Counted from the first letter of the stretch, positions 1 through 8,512 are shown. The stretch: DNA of 64,000 nt from Chania multitudinisentens RB-25 (GCF_000520015.2 NZ_CP007044.2:1426001-1490000), one strand, 5' to 3'. Notes: generated by a model from the letters alone, not told the origin. Program-made: numbers and translations.

Positions 1-953
1 CCTTCACAACCGGCTGGTACACATTCAGCTTCCTGATTGAGTAATTCTTCGATACTGACCCCGGCATCATGGGCTTCTGAAAGAGCTGCTGCGCCAAACT
101 GATCGCGGAACCAACTGATGGTCCACATGCCGCGCCGCACGCCCATGCATTCATACAGATAACGACCAGGGATCGACGCCTGGAACGGCCAGAAGTTTTG
201 CGCATCCTTAACGTTGGCATGGCCGTGTACCATGGCACCGATGTAAGTACCGAGGGAAATGAGCGCCACGCCTTCATCAAGGGAACCAGCACCCAAAGCT
301 TCCACCGCTTTATCATGTGCCGTGGCGACCACGGGAATACCGGCTGGTACGCCAAGCTGTTGCGCCACCTGCTGGGTGATGTGGCCAAGAATCTCACCCG
401 GTTTCACCACTTCCAGCACCATCTCGCGCGTCAGATTACAGCTTTGCCAGGCGGCGGGATCGGTGCTCCAATCCAGAGTGTCATTGTCCATCGGCCACCA
501 GCCGATATAGTTGGCGCAGGTATCTTTAAATTCGCCGGTCAGGCGATGGGTAATATAACCGGAAGTCGTGGTGACGTACTTCACCCCTGCATAGGCATCA
601 ATATATTCATAGGGCTTATTCAAACGCTTATCCATCCAGTTAATCACCGGATAAGCCAACTCGCCGTTGGCCTTCAGCAAGACGCGGCAGCAACGCACGA
701 TGCACAGCCCCATGGCCAGAATATCCTGTGGCCTGCCGCCGCGCTCCCCCAAACGCTGCATGGCTCGGCGGAATGCCACCTTGAGCGAATCCCATAAATC
801 ATCATCCGGGTGCTCCGCCAGCAGCGGTGCGGGGATATCCATCTTGCGGAGTTGCTGTTTTCCCTCACAAATCGCATTACCGTCCAGATCAAAGATAACC
901 ACTTTCGCGCTTTGGGTGCCGACATCGACACCCATCAGGTATTTGCTTTTCAT
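1..953 (-). CDS. ygcE: FGGY-family carbohydrate kinase YgcE, 3' end cut by window edge
   Basis: ATP-dependent kinase expected to phosphorylate a sugar or polyol in the cytoplasm; the substrate is unknown. The first 317 codons are open with no stop. The N-terminal phosphate-binding segment GVDVGTQSAK lies at residues 8-17, the W-M-D substrate-site motif at 106-108, AHDKA at 212-216 and SLGTYIGA at 233-240, all typical of xylulokinase-like FGGY kinases of about 490 residues. The ATP-binding C-terminal half lies outside the window. The ATG at 953 has AGGAAGGG just upstream and follows the yqcE stop by 24 bases, so the two genes form an operon. The same pair is found in the E. coli ygc locus. Family call is firm; the name rests on synteny. 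Confidence 0.88.
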   Translation of the reverse strand, partial: MKSKYLMGVDVGTQSAKVVIFDLDGNAICEGKQQLRKMDIPAPLLAEHPDDDLWDSLKVAFRRAMQRLGERGGRPQDILAMGLCIVRCCRVLLKANGELAYPVINWMDKRLNKPYEYIDAYAGVKYVTTTSGYITHRLTGEFKDTCANYIGWWPMDNDTLDWSTDPAAWQSCNLTREMVLEVVKPGEILGHITQQVAQQLGVPAGIPVVATAHDKAVEALGAGSLDEGVALISLGTYIGAMVHGHANVKDAQNFWPFQASIPGRYLYECMGVRRGMWTISWFRDQFGAAALSEAHDAGVSIEELLNQEAECVPAGCE

Positions 954-977
954 GTCGCCCTTCCTCAAGGAGATTAG

Positions 978-2261
978 TTATTCGGTCACTGGCTGCCCGG
1001 TGGTGTTTTTAGCACTGGCGCGTTTGATATTGCTAAACAGCAGGAAGGTGAATACCACCACCAGGCAGGTGGCTCCCAGCCCCATTAACCACATGTTGCG
1101 ATAGGCATCGGCAGCGGGCAGTGTATCCTGCCAGTGACCGACCACCGGATAGACAAACACATCGGGCAGAAAACCGATCACTGAACAGATACCGACGGTG
1201 GTGCCCATGATGTATTTTGGCGTTCTGGCTTCACCGATACAGGCAAAGTACAACCCGCGTGAGGCGTAACAGGCAAAGGCCAGCAGCAGGATCAGGCCAA
1301 TACCGACAGCGACAGAGGTTGGATTCTGGTTGGTTATCAGCAGCAAGGCCAGGGTGGCAATGCTCACCAGGGCCAATAATTGAATTACCCGAGTTGGAGA
1401 TTTCAGGCGGGTATAAGTGGTGATCAATCCCCCCAGCGGGCCACACATGGCGCGGAAGATTTTGTTGATCACAATCCCCATGTAACTGGCGGCGACCAAC
1501 GTCATGCCATACATTTCGGTCAGGTAATTGGTGGAGTAACTGAGGATGGCGTAAATGGTATACACGCCGAAAATAATCATGCTGCAATACCAGGTGGTGC
1601 TGATTTTGAGCACCGAGATAATGTCGTTCAGGCTGAATGCCCGTGGTTTTTCTGCGGCGTCGGTTGTGGTCGTGAAGCCATCACTGACAAAAAACCAACA
1701 CAGAACACCCAGCAGAATATAGACGCCGCTGTAAATCAGGATCACGCTTTTCAGGCTATTGGGGTTTTCTGGCGCGAACAGCGAGAAAATCCACATGGTG
1801 AACACCGCCAGTGCCATCACGCCAACGCCGCGCAATCCTTCCATCCAACCCATGATTTTGCCTTGTTCCTCATGGTTGCCCAGCAGGGAAGCGGCCTTGA
1901 TCGACACTGACCAGAGCATCAGAATCGTGGTGATGGCAAAGGCGACCTGAATCAGGATCATCACCCAGAATGGAGGGTAAACCGCCATCAGCAACCCCAG
2001 CAGGCCGGTGGCGATCATCGCAAAGGTCATCATCTTTTTATGGGAAAATTTATCGGCGATAATTCCGCTAGGCGCATATAAAATAATCGCGGTAATCCCG
2101 AAGGTACTCATAATCAGCCCAATTTCGGTATTGGAGAAACCCATAAACTTTGCCATGGGAATTTGATAAATATAGCGAAGATAAGCCAAATCGAAACTTA
2201 CTCCGCCGCTGATGCTTATTATGGCTAGCGTTAACCAACGGTGGGAATTAGGTTTTTCCAT
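978..2261 (-). CDS. yqcE: MFS transporter YqcE
   Basis: Inner-membrane major facilitator protein of 427 residues with about 12 hydrophobic segments, presumed to import the unknown sugar or sugar acid used by this locus. The N-terminal stretch (LAIISISGGVSFDLAYLRYI, residues 10-29) is nearly identical to what I remember of E. coli YqcE. The open frame continues upstream to 2414, but the added residues run through the leader hairpins. I choose ATG 2261 because GGAG sits 5 bases upstream and the E. coli protein starts at the same place. First gene of a leftward operon with ygcE. Expression is likely governed by the CRP site at 2400-2415 and the attenuator-like leader at 2291-2370. Confidence 0.92.
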   Translation of the reverse strand: MEKPNSHRWLTLAIISISGGVSFDLAYLRYIYQIPMAKFMGFSNTEIGLIMSTFGITAIILYAPSGIIADKFSHKKMMTFAMIATGLLGLLMAVYPPFWVMILIQVAFAITTILMLWSVSIKAASLLGNHEEQGKIMGWMEGLRGVGVMALAVFTMWIFSLFAPENPNSLKSVILIYSGVYILLGVLCWFFVSDGFTTTTDAAEKPRAFSLNDIISVLKISTTWYCSMIIFGVYTIYAILSYSTNYLTEMYGMTLVAASYMGIVINKIFRAMCGPLGGLITTYTRLKSPTRVIQLLALVSIATLALLLITNQNPTSVAVGIGLILLLAFACYASRGLYFACIGEARTPKYIMGTTVGICSVIGFLPDVFVYPVVGHWQDTLPAADAYRNMWLMGLGATCLVVVFTFLLFSNIKRASAKNTTGQPVTE

Positions 2262-2290
2262 ATGCTCCGGTTCCGCATAAATAGGCTGAG

Positions 2291-2370
2291 TTAAATAAAA
2301 AAAGAGAAAAGCAGGCTTCCCGCAAGGCAGGAAGTTACTTTTCTCTTCGTCTCTTTCAGTAACTGTATTA
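2291..2370 (-). promoter_or_regulatory. Attenuator-like leader of yqcE-ygcE
   Basis: Read on the minus strand, the leader begins with the hairpin arms GTTACT (2363-2358) and AGTAAC (2339-2334). An overlapping hairpin pairs AAGAGAAAAG (2347-2338) with CTTTTCTCTT (2311-2302), encloses an inner CTTCC/GGAAG stem and runs straight into a T tract (2303-2297). The two structures share bases 2339-2338, so they exclude each other, as antiterminator and terminator do. An almost identical design lies in front of ygcW. The structure is seen in the sequence; control by a GlpP-type antiterminator (E. coli YgcP) is inference. Confidence 0.7.
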
Positions 2371-2399
2371 ATAAATAACATGATGTTGATGAATTCATC

Positions 2400-2415
2400 T
2401 GTGAGAGTTATCACA
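2400..2415. promoter_or_regulatory. CRP site for the yqcE-ygcE promoter
   Basis: TGTGAGAGTTATCACA matches both half-sites of the CRP consensus TGTGA-N6-TCACA exactly. Its centre (2407.5) is about 41 bases upstream of the first base of the leader hairpin on the minus strand, the spacing of a class II CRP-activated promoter. This implies catabolite control of the transporter-kinase operon. Confidence 0.8.
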
Positions 2416-2531
2416 AAATCGAAGTGGCTCTAATTTATTAAATATTACCGTTCAATAAATTATCATGATATTCATCGGTAAATGAAAATAAAGATTAATG
2501 AGAGTTGCCGCTTGCGATAGCGGAATAAAAT

Positions 2532-2547
2532 TGTGATTATTGTCACG
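2532..2547. promoter_or_regulatory. CRP site for the ygcW operon promoter
   Basis: TGTGATTATTGTCACG matches nine of ten consensus bases. Its centre (2539.5) lies about 41 bases before 2581, where the plus-strand leader hairpin begins, again class II spacing. An AT-rich -10-like TGCTAT lies at 2567-2572. Confidence 0.75.
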
Positions 2548-2580
2548 GAATAACGTAGGGTATATGTGCTATTTTTTTAG

Positions 2581-2652
2581 TAGTTACTAGAGACGATGAG
2601 AAAAGTAACTTCTCTGCTGATGGCGGGGGAGCTTATTTTTCTCTTTTTTTTG
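2581..2652 (+). promoter_or_regulatory. Attenuator-like leader of ygcW operon
   Basis: This matches the yqcE leader in order and sequence. GTTACT (2583-2588) pairs with AGTAAC (2604-2609), with conserved GAGACGA and GAGAAA in the loop. A competing hairpin starts at GAGAAAA (2598-2604) and ends at TTTTCTC (2637-2643), followed by a run of eight T (2643-2650 region). The inner part ACTTCTC can pair with GGGGAGCT, as in the sister leader. The ygcW start codon lies about 30 bases beyond the T run, so the terminator would act before translation begins. Confidence 0.7.
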
Positions 2653-2680
2653 CGTTTTTTCTGGGCCAAGGGGCAATATC

Positions 2681-3466
2681 ATGTCATTAAACGCGTTAAA
2701 TGAGTTCTCATTGGATTTCTTTTCTCTGAAAGGTAAAACGGCCATTGTTACCGGAGGGAACAGCGGGCTGGGGCAGGCATTTGCCGTAGCGCTGGCCAAA
2801 GCGGGCGCCAATCTGTTTATTCCCAGCTTTATCATGGATCAGGGCCAAACCCGTGAACTCATTGAGCAACAAGGGGTTAAGGTTGAGTTTATGCAGGTGG
2901 ACATCACCGAGAAAGGCGCTCCGGCCAGAGTGATTGCACAATGCCTGGAAACCTTTGGTACGGTGGATATTCTGGTGAATAACGCCGGTATTTGTAAGCT
3001 GAACAAGGTATTGGATTTTGGCCGTGCAGATTGGGACCCGATGATTGACATCAACCTGACGGCGGCGTTTGAACTGAGCTATGAAGCGGCAAAAATTATG
3101 ATCCCGAGAAAACAAGGGAAAATAATCAATATTTGCTCTTTATTTTCTTATCTCGGTGGGCAATGGTCACCGGCTTATTCGGCAACTAAACATGCGCTTG
3201 CCGGTTTTACCAAAGCTTATTGTGATGAATTAGGGCAATATAATATTCAAGTTAATGGTATTGCACCGGGTTATTATGCAACGGATATCACAGTAGAAAC
3301 CCGTAAAAACCCGGAAACTAACAAACGCGTCCTCGATCATATTCCAGCAAACCGTTGGGGTGAAACACAGGATTTGATGGGAGCCATGGTGTTTTTAGCC
3401 AGCCGGGCATCAAATTATGTTAATGGGCATTTGCTGGTAGTCGATGGCGGTTATTTGGTGCGTTAG
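2681..3466 (+). CDS. ygcW: Short-chain dehydrogenase/reductase YgcW
   Basis: NAD(P)-dependent oxidoreductase of the classical SDR family, 261 residues, related to the KduD type of deoxygluconate dehydrogenase. The cofactor motif TGGNSGLG is at residues 24-31, NNAG at 100-103, and the catalytic triad appears as Ser153, Tyr166 and Lys170 (YSATK). The ATG at 2681 is preceded by AAGGGG at good spacing. First gene of the rightward operon. It probably oxidises or reduces a sugar-acid intermediate in the cytoplasm; the substrate cannot be read from sequence. Confidence 0.93.
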   Translation: MSLNALNEFSLDFFSLKGKTAIVTGGNSGLGQAFAVALAKAGANLFIPSFIMDQGQTRELIEQQGVKVEFMQVDITEKGAPARVIAQCLETFGTVDILVNNAGICKLNKVLDFGRADWDPMIDINLTAAFELSYEAAKIMIPRKQGKIINICSLFSYLGGQWSPAYSATKHALAGFTKAYCDELGQYNIQVNGIAPGYYATDITVETRKNPETNKRVLDHIPANRWGETQDLMGAMVFLASRASNYVNGHLLVVDGGYLVR

Positions 3467-3651
3467 AAACAAGGTGGTTTCTATTTTTATACCCTTTGCC
3501 TGGCAATCTGTTGTGTGATTGGTCGCATATATTTATTCCGGTTGCTTATTATTAATAAGCCTACCGGTATGTGCTTTCCATAAATCAATAGCCATTGGGT
3601 AAATGTGGTTTTTATATTTTAAGTGAAATTTAACATCAGAAAGAGGTAATT

Positions 3652-5106
3652 ATGTCTCTGTCTCGTGAAGATATTGTCATTCATCTGAAAGAAATTGTTG
3701 GCTCTGAACGTGTCATTACCGATGAGCAAGTGCTGCAAAAAAACAGCGTTGATCGTTTTAGAAAATATGCCGATATTCATGGCGTATTTACCCAGCCGCT
3801 ACCGGCTGCGGTGGTGAAACTGGCGAATACCCAGCAGGTGTCCGATGTGCTGGCGTTTATGAATAAGCACGGAATCAACGGCGTGCCGCGTACCGGCGCT
3901 TCGGCTACCGAGGGTGGCCTGGAAACGGTGGTGAAGAATTCGGTGGTGCTGGACGGTTCCGCGATGAACAGCATCATCAGCATTGATATCCGTAATATGC
4001 AAGCCACAGCACAGTGTGGCGTACCGCTGGAAGTGCTGGAAAATCAACTGCGTGCCCAAGGGTATACCACCGGGCACTCTCCGCAGTCCAAACCGCTGGC
4101 GCAGATGGGCGGCCTGGTTGCAACGCGCAGTATCGGCCAGTTTTCCACGTTGTATGGAGCGATTGAAGATATGGTGGTCGGGCTGGAAGCCGTATTCCCG
4201 AACGGCAACATCACCCGCATCAAAAACGTGCCGCGCCGTGCGGCCGGGCCGGATATCCGCCATGTGATTATCGGTAACGAAGGGGCACTGTGTTTTATCA
4301 CCGAAGTGACGGTGAAGATTTTCAAATACATGCCAGAAAACAACCTGTTCTACGGTTACGTTCTCGATAATATGCAAACCGGTTTCAACATCCTGCGTGA
4401 AGTGATGGTCGAAGGCTATCGCCCCTCCATTGCCCGCCTGTATGACGCAGAAGATGGCATGCAGCACTTTACCCATTTTGCCGACGGGCGCTGCGTGTTG
4501 ATTTTTATGGCCGAAGGAGCGAAAAACATCGCGCAGGCCACCGGGGCAGGTATCGAGGAAATCGTAGAACGTTATCCAGAATGCCAGCAGGTCGACAGCA
4601 AGCTGATTGAAACCTGGTTCAACAACCTGAACTGGGGCCCGGATAAAGTAGCGGCAGAACGGGTACAGATCATGAAGACCAACAATATGGGTTTCACCAC
4701 CGAAGTCTCTGGAGATTGGGCCAGCATCAATACCATTTACCAGAACGTGATCCGCCGTATCCGTGATGAATTCCCGCATGCGGGGGATATCACCATGTTG
4801 GGGGGGCATTCATCCCACAGCTATATCAACGGCACCAATATGTACTTTGTGTATGACTACAACGTGGTGGATTGCAAACCGGAAGATGAGATCGACAAGT
4901 ATCATAATCCGCTGAACAAAATCATCGTGGAGGAAACCATCAAACAGGGCGGCTCAATGGTGCATCACCACGGTATCGGCAAACACCGGGTGCATTGGAC
5001 CAAGGATGAACACGGTAGCGCCTACTACATCCTCAAAGCGTTGAAAGAGGTGTATGACCCGAACGGCATTATGAATACGGGCACTATCTATCCAATTGAG
5101 AAATAA
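3652..5106 (+). CDS. ygcU: FAD-linked oxidase/dehydrogenase YgcU
   Basis: Flavoprotein of 484 residues. A PCMH-type FAD-binding domain occupies roughly residues 40-225 (GVPRTGASATEGG and TGHSPQSKPLAQMGG segments). A FAD-oxidase C-terminal domain follows, ending in HHHGIGKHR near residue 440. This layout is shared with D-lactate dehydrogenase, glycolate oxidase GlcD and alkyl-DHAP synthase. AGAGG precedes the ATG. It lies 185 bases after ygcW and before the ETF genes. I infer that it oxidises a hydroxy-acid or sugar-acid substrate and passes electrons to the YgcRQ flavoprotein. Confidence 0.9.
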   Translation: MSLSREDIVIHLKEIVGSERVITDEQVLQKNSVDRFRKYADIHGVFTQPLPAAVVKLANTQQVSDVLAFMNKHGINGVPRTGASATEGGLETVVKNSVVLDGSAMNSIISIDIRNMQATAQCGVPLEVLENQLRAQGYTTGHSPQSKPLAQMGGLVATRSIGQFSTLYGAIEDMVVGLEAVFPNGNITRIKNVPRRAAGPDIRHVIIGNEGALCFITEVTVKIFKYMPENNLFYGYVLDNMQTGFNILREVMVEGYRPSIARLYDAEDGMQHFTHFADGRCVLIFMAEGAKNIAQATGAGIEEIVERYPECQQVDSKLIETWFNNLNWGPDKVAAERVQIMKTNNMGFTTEVSGDWASINTIYQNVIRRIRDEFPHAGDITMLGGHSSHSYINGTNMYFVYDYNVVDCKPEDEIDKYHNPLNKIIVEETIKQGGSMVHHHGIGKHRVHWTKDEHGSAYYILKALKEVYDPNGIMNTGTIYPIEK

Positions 5107-5116
5107 AAACGACGAT

Positions 5117-5138
5117 GGCCCGGTAAACCGGGCCTTTT
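5117..5138 (+). terminator. Hairpin with T run between ygcU and ygcS
   Basis: GGCCCGG (5117-5123) and CCGGGCC (5128-5134) form a 7-bp GC-only stem with a TAAA loop, followed by TTTT. It sits inside the presumed operon, so it may lower expression of ygcS and the ETF genes or stabilise the upstream message. Confidence 0.7.
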
Positions 5139-5160
5139 GCGCTGAAACATGGGGGCTACG

Positions 5161-6492
5161 ATGGCACCACGATCACCTCAGCAAGTGCGTATGGATGATG
5201 TTCCGCTCAACGCTTTTCATCTGAAAATCGCTGGGCTGACTTTTGGTGCACATCTTACTGACGGCTATGTGTTGGGGGTCATTGGCTTTGCGCTGGCACA
5301 ACTGAAACCACAGATGGCCCTGACGCCGTTTTGGGAAGGAATGATCGGCAGTTCGGCGCTGATCGGCCTGTTTTTGGGCAGCCTGGTATTGGGCTGGCTT
5401 TCCGATCGTATCGGGCGGCAGAAGATCTTCAGCTTTAGCTTTGTGATTATTACGTTGGCCTCAGTGATGCAGTTTTTTGCCGCTACACCGGAACAGTTAT
5501 TCTGGCTGCGGGTGCTGGTGGGGGTAGGGTTGGGGGGCGATTATGCGGTTGGCCATACCATGCTGGCAGAGTTTTCTCCGCGCAAGCATCGCGGTATTTT
5601 GCTGGGTTCATTCAGCGTGATCTGGACGTTGGGCTACGTTGCCGCCGGTTTTGCTGGCCATTTTCTGGCCGAGTTGGGGCCGGATTCCTGGCGCTGGCTG
5701 TTGGCTTCCAGTGCGGTTCCGGCGTTGTTGATCATGCTGTTGCGCATTGGTACGCCGGAATCTCCACGTTGGCTGATGCGTAAAGGGCGGATTGCCGAAG
5801 CACATCAGGTGGTACGGCGTTGTTTTGGCCCGCAGGTGATCCTCAATGATGAAATTCCGGTGGAAAGTGCGCGCCATCTCCGCACCCTGTTTTCGGCACG
5901 TTACTGGCGGCGTACCGCATTTAACAGCCTGTTTTTTGTCTGCCTGGTGATCCCGTATTTCGCTATCTATACCTTTCTGCCCTCAATCCTCACCACCTTG
6001 GGGCAAAGCCAGAACTTTGCTACCGATCTGTTGCTCAATGCGTTACTGATGGTCGGGGCATTGCTGGGTATTATGTTGACCCAATGGCTGCCGCGCCGCC
6101 GTTTCCTGATTGGTTCGTTCTGGATCCTGGCTGCGAGCTTGGGCGCGTTGGCGCTGGTGCCGCCGGGCCAAGGTGCGATACCGTTGTTTGCCCTGTTTAC
6201 GCTGACGATTTCTGCGGTGAGTAATTTGGTTGGGGTGTTCCCGGCAGAAAGTTTTCCGACGGATATCCGTTCATTAGGGGTGGGTTTTGCTACCTCAATG
6301 AGCCGGCTGGGTTCGGCGATCAGTACCGGCTTGCTGCCACTGTCAATGATTTATTTAGGCTTGCAGACCACCATGTTGATCCTGACCGGTGTATTGGTGC
6401 TGGGGGCATGGGTTTCAATATTGTGGGCACCAGAAACCAAGGATTTGACGCTGGTTGGTGCTTCCTCGGTAAAACCGTTAAATGCCCACTGA
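5161..6492 (+). CDS. ygcS: MFS metabolite transporter YgcS
   Basis: Major facilitator protein of the sugar/aromatic-acid:H+ symporter type, 443 residues with about 12 membrane segments. The loop motif GWLSDRIGRQK after segment 2 is the family signature. An ATG also occurs at 5149, but only the ATG at 5161 has a ribosome site (GGGGG at 8 bases), and the segment VRMDDVPLN that follows matches the E. coli protein start. A second transporter in the same locus, beside YqcE, suggests either two substrates or uptake plus export. Confidence 0.88.
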   Translation: MAPRSPQQVRMDDVPLNAFHLKIAGLTFGAHLTDGYVLGVIGFALAQLKPQMALTPFWEGMIGSSALIGLFLGSLVLGWLSDRIGRQKIFSFSFVIITLASVMQFFAATPEQLFWLRVLVGVGLGGDYAVGHTMLAEFSPRKHRGILLGSFSVIWTLGYVAAGFAGHFLAELGPDSWRWLLASSAVPALLIMLLRIGTPESPRWLMRKGRIAEAHQVVRRCFGPQVILNDEIPVESARHLRTLFSARYWRRTAFNSLFFVCLVIPYFAIYTFLPSILTTLGQSQNFATDLLLNALLMVGALLGIMLTQWLPRRRFLIGSFWILAASLGALALVPPGQGAIPLFALFTLTISAVSNLVGVFPAESFPTDIRSLGVGFATSMSRLGSAISTGLLPLSMIYLGLQTTMLILTGVLVLGAWVSILWAPETKDLTLVGASSVKPLNAH

Positions 6493-6504
6493 CAGGAGAA
6501 GTGA

Positions 6505-7311
6505 ATGAATCTGCTGTTGGCCGTCAAGGTGGCGCCGGATCTGAGTATGTTAGCGCAACAGGACTGGCAGCCTGATGCGCAGTGGCGGATTGACGTCAGT
6601 TTCACCCGGCGCTTGCTGAATGGTTTTGACGAAAGTGCGGCAGAAATGGCGCTGATGCTGCGTGATGCGATGGATCTCAACCTGAGCGTATTCACCGTGG
6701 CGGATGCGGCAGCCGAACCGGCCCTGAAACAATTGCTGGCCCTGGAGTACCAGCAGGCGATGCGTGTTGAACCACCGGCAGATTGGGATTTGCGGTTTAA
6801 CCCAGCCATGGTCGCGACCTTAATCGCTGCCTATCACCAGCAGATTGCCGAACAGACGGTGATTATATTGGGGGAACAAAGCAGTGAGGGGCAGAACGGT
6901 CAAACGCCGTTGCTGTTGGCGGAACGCTTGAACTGGCCCTGTATCACCGGGGTTTGCCAACTGGAACCGGCGGCGGAGGCAGGGGCTTTGCGGGTGACCC
7001 GGCAATCTGCTTACGGTCTGGAAGTGATGACGGTGAAACCGCCGCTGGTGCTGGCGGTGGGGAATTCGCCACAGGCGAGTGTGCTCCGTGTTCCTACGTT
7101 GAAACAGAAGTTGGCAGCGAGTAAACGGCAAATCCAGCGCCTGACGCTGGCCGAGCTGGCTTTGCCTGCATGGCCGCCTGTTGAGGTTCGGCTGTGTGGT
7201 TTAACGCACTTGGCGCACCAGCGCGCCGGGGTGCTGATTGAGGGGGATTCTGTGGTGCAGAAAGTGCAACGGTTGTATCACGAGTATCTCCGTGAACGGT
7301 GGCAGCCATGA
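6505..7311 (+). CDS. ygcR: Electron transfer flavoprotein beta-like subunit YgcR
   Basis: ETF beta/FixA family protein, 268 residues. The protein opens with the family's typical strand (LLAVKVAPD) and carries DESAAEMALMLRD near residues 45-57, where ETF-beta proteins have the NPFDEFALEEA segment. AGGAG precedes the ATG. The gene starts 12 bases after ygcS and its stop overlaps the ygcQ start (ATGA), so the two subunits are translationally coupled and made in equal amounts. Confidence 0.9.
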   Translation: MNLLLAVKVAPDLSMLAQQDWQPDAQWRIDVSFTRRLLNGFDESAAEMALMLRDAMDLNLSVFTVADAAAEPALKQLLALEYQQAMRVEPPADWDLRFNPAMVATLIAAYHQQIAEQTVIILGEQSSEGQNGQTPLLLAERLNWPCITGVCQLEPAAEAGALRVTRQSAYGLEVMTVKPPLVLAVGNSPQASVLRVPTLKQKLAASKRQIQRLTLAELALPAWPPVEVRLCGLTHLAHQRAGVLIEGDSVVQKVQRLYHEYLRERWQP

Positions 7312-8267
7312 ATATTGCGTTGATCATGGATGCTGATGCGCCCGATTTTTATTCGCATGCCTACTCTATCAACCAATTCCTGAAAAAAAGTGAACTCACT
7401 TCGCTACGTATGGAGCTGTGGCTATTCAGCCAGCAGGCACCGCAGCACCAGCCGCAGTTGGCGGGGGAAATCGCACATATCCGCTGGGCTGATGTTCCCC
7501 GGCTGACGGAAACCCGGCTGGCCGTGTTGGAGCAGATGCATCAGGTTTTTATGCCGCAGATGCTGTTGTTTGCCGGTAACGAAGGGGGAGAATTGGCAAC
7601 GCGCCTGGCCTGCCGGATAGCGGGGGCTGCCTGCTGCCATGTTGAGCAGATACGCATTGATGGTGAGGAATGCTGGGTGCATAAGGGGGTTTATGGCAAT
7701 CATTTGTCTGCCGAATTGGCATTGGGTAAGGCTCCCTGGTGCCTGGGGGTGGCGCGCTGCGGCGCTCGCAGGCTGGAACCTGGTTCAGCTCCACTGTTTG
7801 CCGAACGCTTTATACCTGCCAGGATACCTGACGCTGAGTGGTTATTGGCAACAGAATGTATTCCGCAGGCGGTGGAGCCCTTACTGAATCAGGCTCGCTA
7901 TGTGTTGGCGGTGGGGGAAGGGGCCGGTAGTGCGCGGCAGGTGGCGCATTTGCAGCAATGGGCAGCAAGCCAAGGGGCTGAACTGGCCGCCAGCAGGCCG
8001 GTGGTGATGAATGCCTGGTGTGGCATGGAACGCCTGTTGGGGATGTCGGGGGCGATGATTGCGCCTGAGGTTTGTATCGCCGCCGGGGTTTCTGGTGCCC
8101 CGGCGTTTGCCATCGGGATTCGTCACAGCCGCTTTATCGTGGCGATCAACAGCGACCCGCAGGCGGCGATTTTCGCCCAGGCCGATGTTGGCATTGTGGG
8201 CGATATGCATGATGTACTGAATGAACTAGCTAACGTTCTTCAACCAAAACGGAACTCAACGCCATAA
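7308..8267 (+). CDS. ygcQ: Electron transfer flavoprotein alpha-like subunit YgcQ
   Basis: ETF alpha/FixB family protein, 319 residues. The C-terminal FAD domain (from about residue 205) contains the ASRPVV, MIAPEVCIAAGVSGAPAF and FIVAINSDPQAAIFAQAD segments that bind FAD in ETF-alpha proteins. An in-frame GTG exists at 7299, but the ATG at 7308 overlaps the ygcR stop and fits the normal N-terminus. With YgcR it should form a soluble electron carrier between a dehydrogenase and a membrane quinone reductase. Its 3' end overlaps that of ygcO by 28 bases in opposite direction. Confidence 0.9.
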   Translation: MNIALIMDADAPDFYSHAYSINQFLKKSELTSLRMELWLFSQQAPQHQPQLAGEIAHIRWADVPRLTETRLAVLEQMHQVFMPQMLLFAGNEGGELATRLACRIAGAACCHVEQIRIDGEECWVHKGVYGNHLSAELALGKAPWCLGVARCGARRLEPGSAPLFAERFIPARIPDAEWLLATECIPQAVEPLLNQARYVLAVGEGAGSARQVAHLQQWAASQGAELAASRPVVMNAWCGMERLLGMSGAMIAPEVCIAAGVSGAPAFAIGIRHSRFIVAINSDPQAAIFAQADVGIVGDMHDVLNELANVLQPKRNSTP

Positions 8268-8512
8268 CCCGCCTCTGGGTAACTCCAGCGGGCAAGGGTT
8301 GTTTCCCCACACAGTAGACGGCAAACACCACATTCCAGGCAACCATGGACATCGAAACGCAGGCTACCGTCCGCTTGCAACTGATATAGCCCGGCAGGGC
8401 AAGCGATAACCAGGCGCATCAGCATGCTGCGATCTGGTTCATCGGCCAGAATGATATGTGGATGGGTATTATCCACTTGGTAATGATTGTGGCTCAGATC
8501 CGGCGGGTTCAT
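8240..8512 (-). CDS. ygcO: Ferredoxin-like protein YgcO (FixX type)
   Basis: Small iron-sulphur protein of 90 residues. IACPAGLY and the cluster motif CLECGVCRLLC match FixX-type ferredoxins that partner FixC/ETF:quinone oxidoreductases. The frame is open upstream to 8581, but the ATG at 8512 overlaps the ygcN stop (ATGA), which decides the start and implies coupled translation. In E. coli, ygcP lies between ygcO and ygcQ; here ygcO runs directly into the end of ygcQ. Confidence 0.9.
   Translation of the reverse strand: MNPPDLSHNHYQVDNTHPHIILADEPDRSMLMRLVIACPAGLYQLQADGSLRFDVHGCLECGVCRLLCGETTLARWSYPEAGYGVEFRFG

Noticed and set aside
674..931. Leftward 85-codon frame
   Set aside because: It is out of frame with the ygcE kinase gene, whose own frame is open with clear FGGY motifs through the same bases.
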